Shown here piece after piece: positions 11,578 through 21,666 of a stretch of DNA of 64,000 nt. This DNA comes from Trematomus loennbergii. Taxonomy: Eukaryota > Chordata > Actinopteri > Perciformes > Nototheniidae. A program made the position numbers and the translations under genes. Below the pieces are notes generated by a model that saw only the letters and a program-made list of their open reading frames with translations, was not told the origin of the DNA and searched no databases. Location of the stretch: positions 19,173,702 through 19,237,701 of the forward strand of contig JAAOOA010000016.1 of the NCBI GenBank assembly GCA_012861695.1, written 5' to 3'. Positions within the stretch are counted from its first letter, which is position 1. Each line of letters begins with the position of its first letter.

Positions 11578-12299
11578 TGTCACGATCTGTCTGTGTTGTG
11601 TTTTGTCTTGTCTAGATCTATCTTTGGTTTCCTGTCTGTGGGTGTTTCTCAATCGCGAGTACGCTTGCTTGGTAGCACATGTCTGCCGAGCATCTTGCTT
11701 CAGAAGCAAGGCAAGAATACTTCCTGCCATTCGGAAAACAAAGAGTGGAACAGGCTAGCAAGTGTGCAGGTGTGCGTCATATGAGAGGCCCCGCCTTACA
11801 TCTTCCGCCACAGATTTGGGGAAATTGGTCCGTGCGCAAAGCATTGTGGGGATTTTAAGACCGCGGAGTCTACTCATGTGCAGCCTCGATATTTCTCCAA
11901 ACGGAGTACGCCGGGCTCGGTAGAGAGTATGCTGGAGATTGGAACAGTACTTCGGCGGCACTCGATGACGTAGTATGCTTGAAATAGTGGCTCTGAAGCA
12001 GCTTTACTCGCGATTGAGAAACAACCCGTGTGTTCCCTCCTACCTGTTCCCTCCTACCTGATTTCCTGATTGTGTTCACCTTGTGCCCCTGTGTTTTCTC
12101 CTCCCCTCACCTGTCTCTTATTTCTTTGATTAGTCCTGTTGCATTTAGGTTCGTTTTCCTGTTGGTCTTTGTGAGATCCTTGTTTGTCTTTGACTGTGTT
12201 CACGGGGAAGAGTTCTGTTTGTTTCTATTTAACCTTGAAATAAAGGTATTTTCGGTTAAATCTGCATTTGGGTCCTGCCTGCTTCGCTCTACCCTGACA
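11578..12299 (+). mobile_element. Gypsy-like long terminal repeat
   Basis: The segment begins TGTCACGATCTG and ends CCTGACA, giving TG...CA ends. Its 3' part has promoter and poly-A-like features (TATTTAACC, GAAATAAAGG). Immediately after the end comes a leader and a short open frame from 12316 (MDLAVFFEDEVGKLSS), as expected for the start of a gag gene. The repeat is itself interrupted by a MITE at 11640-12027, and an 18-bp unit (CCTGTTCCCTCCTACCTG type) is doubled right after that insertion. No second LTR was found in the window. Confidence 0.65.
11640..12027. mobile_element. MITE nested in the Gypsy LTR
   Basis: Inverted ends GGGTGTTTCTCAATCGCGAGTA and, on the other side, the complement of GGGTTGTTTCTCAATCGCGAGTA bound 388 bp. 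Removing it restores a continuous LTR. The target duplication is ambiguous because the flank is GT-rich. The overlapping reading frames on both strands are not genes. Confidence 0.75.
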
Positions 12300-12362
12300 G
12301 AAGGATCTCACCAAAGATGGACCTAGCAGTGTTTTTTGAGGATGAGGTTGGCAAATTATCCT

Positions 12363-15300
12363 CAAGGGTTCAAGGTTCTTTATTGTCAATCTGACATAGC
12401 TACAGAGTAATTATGTAGTTGAAAATCTTATGTCACAGGCTTCTCCAACAATGCAACATAATAACATAATAACAATAAGAGCAAGAGCAATACAAAAAAA
12501 TAATAGTTATAAAATAAAGTTATGATGTGGAATAGTGCAGTACGAGTCTATATACAAGTTATTGGAATGATATATATATATATTAGGTATTAGATACATA
12601 CTACTGAGTAGCAGATGAATGTTTGATTGTTTCAACAGTTCAATTTTTTAACAGTCTCACTGCCCGCGGGAAGAAACTGTCTCCGAATCTTCTTGTCCTT
12701 GCCAGGATGCTGCGGTAACGTCTGCCAGACGGCAACAGAAAGAACAGTTTGTGGCTGGGGTGATGGGGGTCTTTGATAATCCGTAGTGATTTCTTCCTGA
12801 GCCGCTGGGAGTAAAGGTCCTCCATGGATGGCAGCTCCGTCCTGGTGATGTGCTGTGCAGTTTTCACCACCCTCTGTAAAGCCTTACGATCGAGGTCGGT
12901 GCAGCTGCCGTACCAGGCCGTCATGCTGCCAGTCAGGATACTCTCTATCGTGCACCTGTAGAAGTTGCAGAGTATCCTGGAATCCATTTTGAACCTCCTC
13001 AACCTGCGGAGGAAGAAGAGCCGCTGTCGAGCTTTCTTGGTGATGGTGGTGGTGTGAAGAGACCATGTCAGGTCCTCAGTGATGTGGACCCCAAGGAACC
13101 TGAAGCTTTTGACTCTCTCCACCGTAGTCCCATTGATGGCGATGGGGGCGTGTCCCTCTCCCTGCTGCTTCCTGTAATCCACAATCAGCTCCTTTGTTTT
13201 GCTGATGTTGAGATGGAGGTTGTTATCCTGGCACCAAGATGTCAGGTTTTCGACCTCCTCTCTGTACGCCGTCTCGTCATCGTCTGTGATCTGGCCGATG
13301 ACGGTCGTGTCATCAGCAAACTTCACGATGGTGTTGGAGCTGTGTGTGGCCACGCAGTCGTGGGTGAACAGGGAGTAGAGGAGAGGGCTGAGCACGCAGC
13401 CTTGAGGGGCACCGGTGTTTAGAATCAGGGTGGAGGATGTGATGTTTCCCACCCGCACTGCCTGGGGTCTGCCCGTCAGGAAGTTCAGGATCCAGTCACA
13501 GAGGGCGCTGTTGAGCCCGAGGTCTCTGAGCTTGATGGCCAGCTTGGAGGGCACAATGGTATTGAATGCTGAACTGTAGTCAATGAACAGCATTCTCACA
13601 TATGTGTTCCTGTTCTTCGGGTCCAGGTGTGAGAGGGCAGTGTGGAGGGTGAGGGCTATGGCGTCGTCTGTGGACCTGTTTGCTCTGTAGGCAAACTGCA
13701 GGGGGTCCAGAGATTCAGGGAGGGAGGAGGTGATGAATGATTTGACTAACCGCTCAAAGCACTTCATTATGGTGGAGGTGAGTGCTACTGGGCGGTAGTC
13801 GTTGGGGCAGGTGATGATTGTCTTTTTGGGACAGGAATAGTGGAGTGTTTAAGCATGTGGGGACTACAGACTGCAGCAGGGACCTGTTGAAGATGTCTGT
13901 GAACACCTCTGCCAGCTGAACTGCACACACCCTGAGAACACGGCCAGGGATGCCATCAGGTCCAGGAGCCTTGTGTGGGTTAACCCTTTTAAAGGATTTA
14001 CACACATCTGCCCTATTTAAAACAAAAGGGCAGTGTAGCTCCTGGTCCCTCTGTACCTCCACAGCCTGGCTGCTCTCAAAGCGTGCAAAAAAACTGTTCA
14101 GCTCATCTGGGAGAGATGCGCACGCAGACACTCCCGCAGCACCCCCCGCTGCTCCTTTGTAGTCAGTCATTGTCCTTAGTCCCGCCCACATATTCCTAGT
14201 GTTACAGCCTTTGAAGTCAGATTCCACCTTCTCTTTGTACTGTCTCTTTGCATTTTTAATTGCTCTCCGGAGATCATACCTAGACTTCCTGTACTCCTCC
14301 AAATCTCCCGCTCTGTGCGCGATAGTGCGCGCTTTCAGTTGCCGCGCACCTCGCAGTTTACCAGGGCTTTTGATTTGGGAATGTCCGTACAGAAACCTTC
14401 GGTACCACGTCATCGATGCATTTCCCAATGTAGCAGATGACAGTGTCCGTGTGTGTGTTGATGTTATTGTCCTCAAACACACTCCAATCCGTAGATGCAA
14501 AGCAATCCTGCAGTGCTGCATCTGACTCCTCGCTCCATCGTTGTACTGTCCTTGTTATCGGTCTGTCCCTTTTAAGTTTCTGCTTGTACGCAGGCAACAA
14601 CAGTAGTGAGATATGGTCTGATTTGCGAGGGAGAGCCTTATATCCATTCCGGAAAGGGGAATAAACATGGTCCAGTATGTTTCCCCCGCGCGTCGGGAAG
14701 TTGATGTGTTGGTAATATTTTGGCAAAACCTTCTTCATGTTGGCGGTGTTGAAATCTCCGGCCACAACGAACGCCGCATCTGGCCGTGAAGTCTCGGTTT
14801 TATCAATAATCCCAAACAGCTGATCGAGTGCCGTGTTGTTGTCGGCGAGTGGCTGCGGGGGATATACACTGCTGTTATCACAACAGATGTGAATTCCCTC
14901 GGCAGATGGAAGGCCCGACATGAGATCATGAGGTGCTCTAGATGTGCGGAACAGTCCGATGAAATAATCTTCACATCTGAGCACCAGTTGTTGTTAGTCA
15001 TTACACACACACCGCCTCCCTTACTTTTCCCCGAGTTAGCAGTCCGGTCCTGACGAAAAATAGAGAATCCATCAGGGACAATGGCGGAGTCCGGGATAGC
15101 GGGGTTGAGCCAAGTCTCAGTGAGAATTAACACGTTACAGTTCTTAATGTCCCGTTGAAAAGCAATCCGGCTTCTGAGTTCATCTAGCTTATTTTCAATG
15201 GATTGAACATTAGCCAGAAGAATACTCGGAAGAGGGGGTCGATTCTCTCGTTTCCTCAGTCTGACCAGCAGCCCGGCCCGGCACCCGCGCTTTGTCTTCT

Positions 15301-15590
15301 TCTTGCGTCTCTCAGGTAGAACAGCAACAGGTAGCCATGGTGAATCTCCATTGTGTCGGAGGGTTATTATTGTCCACGAAGTTTCGCAATTGAAGAAGTT
15401 CCTCTCTGCTATATTGTATGGCAGAGAGTAGGTGCGGTCGGCTAGCATGTTGCGAACCATGTTAAAAGTAAAACGGCAAAAGTAAAATAAATATGTACAA
15501 AATACGAAAATGGGCAAAGTTGGAGAGGAGCACAAAGACGATGCGGCCATCTTCACCGGCGCATCCTGCAAACTTTATGTTTTCTTGGAG
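12363..15590 (-). mobile_element. Near-full-length CR1/L2/Rex1-group LINE
   Basis: A minus-strand non-LTR retrotransposon runs from a 3' tail at the low-coordinate end (TTCTTTATTGTCAATCTGAC) to a 5' untranslated start near 15590. It interrupts the Gypsy-like gag leader, whose possible continuation starts near 15592. A clear target-site duplication was not found. Tail fragments of similar LINEs recur at 29935-30240, 54990-55230 and 60818-61045. Confidence 0.8.
12640..15571 (-). pseudogene. LINE ORF2: endonuclease plus reverse transcriptase, frame-broken
   Basis: Reading right to left, an AP-type endonuclease starts in frame 14735-15571 (LLANVQSIENKLDELRSRIA, LILTETWLNP) and continues in frame 14358-14984 (VVAGDFNTANM, NILDHVY, KSDHISLL). 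A linker with the start of the reverse transcriptase (NPHKAPGPDGIPGRVLR) is in frame 13754-14521. The reverse transcriptase core is in 12640-13767: [28 protein letters not shown] and the catalytic FADDT. The C-terminus reaches the end of the family domain ([11 protein letters not shown]). The frames are offset by single bases near 14857, 14360, 14338, 13848 and 13824, mostly in homopolymers, with no internal deletion. The enzyme would nick target DNA and prime reverse transcription there. Whether the copy is truly broken depends on sequence accuracy. Confidence 0.8.
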
Positions 15591-15591
15591 A

Positions 15592-17660
15592 GTGGATGAG
15601 GGCTCATGGTAAAGAGGCTCAGGAGGCTGCTCTTTCACGAGCACGCCGGGAAGTTGCAGATAAGCCCTGGTTAAGGAGCTCACTGCCTGAATTTTTAAGG
15701 GACTTTGTGACTCCTCCCGATAAACTGCACGCCTGCTTTAAACCTCGAGACCCAGGTGCCATGGTTCCAGCTCCAGTACCGACCCCTGCAGCCATGGTTC
15801 CGGTTCCAGTACCGGCCCCTGCAGCCATGGTTCCGGTTCCAGTACCGGCCCCTGCAGCCATGGTTCCGGCTCCAGTACCGGCCCCAGCAGCCATGGTCCC
15901 GGCTTCAATTCCGGCTCCAGTTCCGACTCCAGTACCGGCCCAGCAGCCATGGTTCCGGTTCCAGTACCGGCCCCTGCAGCCATGGTTCCGGTTCCAGTAC
16001 CGGCCCCAGCAGCCTTGGTTCCGGCTCCAGTACCAGCCCCAGCAGCCATGGTCCCGGCTCCAGTTCCGACTCCAGTACCGGCCCCAGCAGCTATGGTTCC
16101 GGCTCTCCGGCCCACTCCAGCTCTCCGTGTCCTGTCGGTGGTCCGGCCCTCTCCAGCCCCTCGTGTCCTGTCGGTGTTCCGACCCACTCCAGCTCCCTGT
16201 GTCCTGTTGGAGGTCCCGCCATCACCTGTTCTGCCGGGGGTCCTGCCAACTCTGTGTCCTGTCCTGTTGGAGGTCCCGCCGTCACCTGTTCCGCCGGGGG
16301 TCCTGCTGACACCATGTCCTGTCCTGTTGGGGGTCCCGCCGACACCCGTTTCGTCGGGGGTCCTGCCAACTCCATGTCCTGTGCCGTTGGGGGTCCCGCC
16401 GACTACTGTTCTGCCGGGGGTCCTGCCAACCCCATGTCCTGTTCTGTTGGGGGTCCCGCCGACTACTGTTCTGCCGGGGGTCCTGCCAACCCCATGTCCT
16501 GTTCCGTTGGGGGTCCCTCCGTCACCTGTCTCGCCGGGGGTCCTGCCAACTCCTTGTCCTGTTTCGTTGGGGGTTCCGCTGAGGGTCCTGCCAACCCCAT
16601 ATCCTGGTCCGTTGGGGGTTCCACTGGGGGTCCTGCCAACTCTGTGTCCTGTTCCGTTGGGGGTCCCGCCGTCACCTGTCTCGCCGGGGGTCCTGCCAAC
16701 TCCTTGTCCTGTTTCGTTGGGGGTTCCGCTGGGAGCTGTTCGACACCAGTCTTTGTTCCGTCTGGGGTCCAGTCGACACAGCCCTTGCCCCATCGGGGTC
16801 CCACTGACACCAGCCCATGTTCTGTCCAGGGTCCCGTCTGTGCCTGTTCGCCGGGGGTCCTGCTGACACCATGTCCTGTCCTGTTGGGGTCCCGCCGACA
16901 CCCGTTTCGTCGGGGGTCCTGCCAACTCCATGTCCTGTGCCGTTGGGGGTCCTGCCGACTACTGTTCTGCCGGGGTCCTGCCAACCCATGTCCTGTTCTG
17001 TTGGGGGTCCCGCCGACTACTGTTCTGCTGTCACCAGCCCATGTTCTGTCCAGGGTCCCGTCTGTGCCAGTCCCGTCGGGGGTTCCGTCTGCACCTGTCC
17101 CGACGGCTCAGTTTCCTGTCCGGCCGACACCGGTTCCTGTACCACCGGGGTTCCGCCATCTCCAGCTCCCAGTGCTCCCGATCCCTGTGCTCCTGCTCCG
17201 GCGATCCAGCTGACCCCGGAGGGCCCCCATCGCGGCCTACGCCGTCTTCCTGCCCGTCCTCCGGAGGTGTCCCGTCGCCGCCTTCTTGCCTGTCTTTGTG
17301 CCCGTCTTTGTGCCCGGCCCCCTGAGTTCCCCAGCCACGGCCTTCGCCCTCGAGCTCGGCCCCTGAGTGCCGTGGCCTTCGCCCTCGAGCCCGGCCTCCT
17401 GACTTTCCCAGCCGCTGCCTTTTCCCTCGAGTCCGGCCCCCTAATTTACCCCGACGAGGCCTTCACCCCTGTCTTCGGCCCTCTGAGTTTCCCCGCCGCG
17501 GACTTCCCTGCTCTGTTGCTGTTCCCCCGAGCCGTCCGCACGAGTCCCCGTTCTTGGCCTCTACCTTGCCCCCGGGCCATCCGCCCGAGTCCCCCTTCTC
17601 GGCCTCTGCTTTTCCCCCGGGCAGTCCGCCCGAGTCCCCCTTCTCGGCCTCTACTTACCT
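15592..17660 (+). repeat. Proline-rich tandem-repeat tract, probably Gypsy-derived
   Basis: A short non-repetitive part (15596-15755, reading MRAHGKEAQEAALSRARREV) precedes two minisatellites. From 15757 to about 16110 a 33-36-bp unit encodes V-P-A-P-A-A-M-style repeats; from about 16190 to 17040 a roughly 60-bp unit contains GGGGGTCCTGCCAAC and CTGTTGGGGGTCCCGCC. A third, looser CCC/CGG-rich array reaches 17660. Because the units are multiples of three and GC-rich, long open frames exist in several plus frames (up to 485 codons) and on the minus strand (397 codons). Position after the gag-like leader suggests a degenerate continuation of the Gypsy element; this is inference. No capsid, protease or polymerase motif was seen. 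Confidence 0.6.
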
Positions 17661-17670
17661 ACCCTACCTT

Positions 17671-18691
17671 TAAAGGTGGGGTAGGTAAGTTTGAGAAACC
17701 GGCTCGAGATACACTTTTTGTTATATTCCATGGAATGCTCTTAACATCTCAATAGCAATGAATATCTTAAGTGCTTTGACAAAAAATCCATAAAAAAATG
17801 TCATCTGTGGAAGCCGTAGTACTGTAAAAACTAAAAGTACGACCAATCATTTTAGCCGGCCCGGCTAAAAATAACTGGATGGCCTACCTGCCTGTCAGCC
17901 TTCCATCTGTGCACAAACTTATCTCGTGCCCTCATTGGTCATGTGCGCGTTCGTGTGTGTTGGAGGAGGGGCTCTATAAGGAAGTGGCAGATTTTCTCCG
18001 GTTGTGTATTTTCAAATTCTAGCGATCTCGAGCCGGTGTAGGTACCATATGTGTTCGGCCTACCAGATGTGTTCGGGGTCCGTTACGCTTACCAATGACG
18101 TCACGCATTGGCTGTACGGTAACCCAAGAGGACATTTTACACGGTCAAATTCCGAATGTATTGAAACTCCAGACTCAACGTAAGAGCTTGTGCTCTTCGG
18201 GGGGTGCTAACACTTAACCATAAACGTTGTCGTTTACTTTCTCCGTCTTTATATGTAGATATTACTTTCTCCGTTAATCTCTGTCACGTTGTTTCCAAAG
18301 CAACAACAACTTCCTGTCAACTGCGCTAACTCTCCTTCAAAATAAAAGCATGTCCATAAATAGGACATGCCAAATTACACTTAAGACATATACAACTGCA
18401 ACGAAAGTAACAAACACAATGCGATATCCTTTTCAATTTCAAAGAACACAAATTGGGTTACATTAACAAATAACTATAAAACAACAATACTGTAGAATAA
18501 CAAAATGAATGCCGTGAATACACCGAAATACACGTGTTGAAGCGGTTCGCTGCTGATTACTACGATTACCGTACAGCCAATCACAATGGGTGACGTCATT
18601 GGTAAGCGACGGACCCCGAACACATATGGTAGGGCGAACACATATGGTACTGACACCGGTTTCTCAAACTTACCTACCCGGCTACCTTTAA
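17671..18691. mobile_element. MITE with GGGTAGGTAAGTTTGAGAAACC ends (outer)
   Basis: The inverted ends are TAAAGGTGGGGTAGGTAAG at the left (followed by TTTGAGAAACCGG) and, at the right, CTTACCTACCCGGCTACCTTTA preceded by CCGGTTTCTCAAA. The left boundary also abuts an extra CTTACCTACCCTACCTTTAA, making a local palindrome with the left end (about 17654-17690). The element is split by a second one at 18042-18650. Confidence 0.75.
18042..18650. mobile_element. MITE nested inside the outer MITE
   Basis: About 80-bp inverted arms start GTACCATATGTGTTCGGCC and finish GGGCGAACACATATGGTAC. They share a second inner motif (GTGTTCGGGGTCCGT) and the block TTACCAATGACGTCAC / GTGACGTCATTGGTAA. Insertion of this element separates the two ends of the outer MITE. 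Confidence 0.75.
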
Positions 18692-18789
18692 TATAAAGTT
18701 GTACCGCTTATATGATGAACATTGATATCTTGTGCCTTATTCTGTATTTGACATTGTTTCAATAAAAAAAATAGGCTAATGAGATATAA

Positions 18790-18884
18790 TGAGATAGCTA
18801 AGTCAATATATTGAGATAGTAAGTCAATATATTGAGATAGTAAGTCAATATATTGAGATAGCTAAGTCAATATATTGACTTACA
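18790..18884. repeat. Short tandem repeat, about 21-23 bp unit
   Basis: Four to five copies of a unit containing GTCAATATATTGAGATAG, alternating AGTAA and AGCTAA spacers. Each unit contains a small palindrome (CAATATATTG). Confidence 0.85.
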
Positions 18885-21225
18885 GGATTTTTATTTTTTT
18901 TCCTGTGGCGCAAACAGGCTTCCATAGATTTGTATTAGTTCACAATGCGATGAAGTAAATAGACATCTTGACATTTCAAAAGCTGGGAAAATAATATGAT
19001 AATACCAGGAAATAAATAGAAATGTTCAGGCACAACACCGGACTCCTCTCAGTTTTAAAAGATGGCTATTTTTGTTAAGGAGAGGAAGCTGGGCGGTGTC
19101 TTCCTTTTATGGGTGGAGCACGGAAATGAGTAAGAGAAAAAAACTGTTTCCCTCCCCTTACATGAGTTTGGTGAGGATGTGTGAACCGGAGAGCCCAACA
19201 TATACGTTTATCAGGATGGACGTAACGGGGAAACGGCATAAAGGTAGGTTTATCAACTATTTGTACACCATAGTATTCTTAATGTTTTAATAAACAGGGT
19301 ACAACGACAAAGAGTGCGTGCAATTAAGTCCCCCAGATGATGCCTGTTGTTGCGTATGTTTGCTAAAAGGGAAACAATTTTGACTTTGTCGTGGTCGTCA
19401 AATCTTTACACATCGACACACAGACAGAGTAGGCTACTGTTTGTTTAGCTTTAAAGTGACTCATGTTTCTGGTGTTTTTTTTTTTTGCCGCTATATTTCT
19501 ATGATGAGCCGAGCGGTTACTATTGTGTTGCTAAGACAACCAAGGAGGTAACCTTTGGCACTGTGCAATAACTGTACAAGTACACAGACACGTCATAGTG
19601 TGTGATGGAAACACGTTACATTTATGCTGCTGTACATGTACTTGTACTCAGCAGGGGTAATAGAAGTTTTCAGATATGTTCTTCAAGTAGCAACAAAGCA
19701 GCAGTGGAGAGTAAAGAAGTACATTTACCAGTGGTGGAATGTTATTACCTAAGTAGCCTACATTTACTCAAGTACTGTAGGCCTATAGACAATTAAGGTA
19801 ATTGTACTTTAGGCCTACTTGAGAACTTTCACATGATGCTACTTGATACTTTTACTCCACTACATTTTGTTGGCAAATCTTGAACTTTTTTGCTCCACTA
19901 CATTTATTGCACAGATGTAGTTAGTTACTTTGCAGATTTAGATTATTAATACAAAATCTAAATCAACTAATATGTTATCGCATTGCTACTTTTACTTAAG
20001 TACATGTAAATAATCTGAATACTTCTTCCAACTCTGAAAGTTACTCCTGTAGTAGGACTACAACTGTTATTTGTTTACTCCACAACTACAATTTGGAAGT
20101 TAATATTGCTATACCTTTTTAGTAGTTAGAAGTTGCAGGTTCAAATTATTAATACAAAATGTTAATCAACTAATGAATTCTGATGTAATATTATGGATTA
20201 AGATACCTGGCAGTATACATCTGAAGTTATAATCCAGTGATATAATAAATATTATTTAAAAAGGCATATTGAGCACTTTCAGTGGTTATCAATGCAGTGC
20301 ATTTTGACTTCATGTTTGATTGAAGTCGCTTTGATAAAAGCAGCAGCTAAATGGAATGTTGGCTTATGAGTAAAAAGTAAAATATTTGCCTTTGAAATTA
20401 AGTGGATAAGAATTATGAAGTAGCAGAAAATACAAATACTAAAGAACAAGTAACTTAAGACTGTACTCAAGTACAGTTCTTAGAGTAAACGTACCAGCTG
20501 CAACATACTAATTTGATGTGAATATGTTTTAATACAATAACATAAACATTGATAATATGTATGCACTTATAGGAGTTTTACTTTAACCAGACTATTTTTA
20601 TATAGTGTTAAGAGTATTCAACTCAGAAACAAAAAACTAGCTAAGGATTCAGGCTTTATATTGCCTACATGTTCTGTAATAAATACCTCTCAAATAAAAA
20701 ATGTATGAAATGCAGTACAGTCCTCTCTCTGTCTGGATTAATGTTTTTTGGATGGACTGAGCCCTGTTGGTGTTGGAGAACAGCCCAGTGAGTTAGTCAT
20801 GGGAAGTTTCCTGCGCTCTGTGGCCTCACACACACACTGCCATTAGTGCTGTCATTTTAAATGTCAACTCTGACAGAACAGCTCCTAATCTTATGATCGT
20901 ACAGTGAGATCATGATGTGTTTGAACTTCCCTTTTCTTGTTTTACTTATTAGAAGTCCCATTTGAGGGCACTACATGTAGTACTTTAAGATTATAATGAT
21001 AGTAAAAACGAATTCAGTGTGTCCTTAACAGAGCAGTGTGCAGTTGTCTCTTTAACTTTTACCAAGAGCTTGGAACATAAGCAAGAGTTGTGTGTCATTT
21101 CCTGTTCTGTACAGTTTATTGCATTACTTCTTGCTTATTTGATGACGTTCAGGAAGGAACATAATAACGTCAAGGCGAGTGTTCCCTACAATGTTTCACT
21201 TATAAGCCAAATGTAATCGTATAGT
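18885..21225. other. Intergenic region upstream of itprip
   Basis: Mostly repeats. A possible non-coding first exon of itprip could end at 19241 (GGCATAAAG followed by GTAGGT), but nothing proves transcription. The open frame at 19072-19290 overlaps this and resembles no protein I know. 20500-21225 shows no gene. Confidence 0.3.
19729..20500. repeat. hAT-derived CAGTGGTGGAA repeat, two fragments
   Basis: A widespread fish element recognisable by its CAGTGGTGGAA end, TACATTTACTCAAGTACTG, TACTCCACTACATTT blocks and the far end CTGAATACTTCTTCCAACTCT (19729-20035). A second, rearranged fragment follows at about 20080-20500, including the inverted AAGTAACTTAAGACTGTACTCAAGTAC block. Relatives occur at 26725-26865, 32846-33370, 44506-44620 and 59330-59475. 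Confidence 0.7.
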
Positions 21226-21666
21226 CTTTTGGGTAATTTTTCAGGAAGAGGGGTGTTGTTCTTTTTTGCTGGGACAAAATGTTAACAGGATGTAAATGCT
21301 AACAGGCACAAAGTTAGTTACAAAATAGGGTTATCAGAGAAGGGCAACAAAAAGGGCCCAATGTTCTTTCCTCCCATGTTTCACACTCTGATACTGGACG
21401 AGTGCGTGACTCAGCCCACTGCCTCTATATTTAGAGGTGTATCAATCTATGCTTCCCAATGGAGTGTTTTACAAAAATAGCTGGATTGTTTTTTCATATT
21501 GTGTTCTTTATGTTTTATTCAGCATGCTAACATTTATATTTGTCTTAAATCCACTTGTCTTCTCAACAAAATCCAACTGTTTCTGTGTTTGTTTCAGGAT
21601 CTGAGCTACATCTGCCCAGACATCTGCGATGTGCTTCAATGTGTGTTTGTTAGAAACAAGCTGAAG

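Noticed and set aside
15738..16931. 397-codon minus-strand open frame (G-x-G-R-T-P repeats)
   Set aside because: It is the mirror of the GC-rich tandem repeat; no conserved domain, and other frames of the same array are equally open.
19072..19290. 72-codon plus-strand frame before itprip
   Set aside because: No recognisable domain; a donor-like site at 19242 suggests, at most, an untranslated exon.
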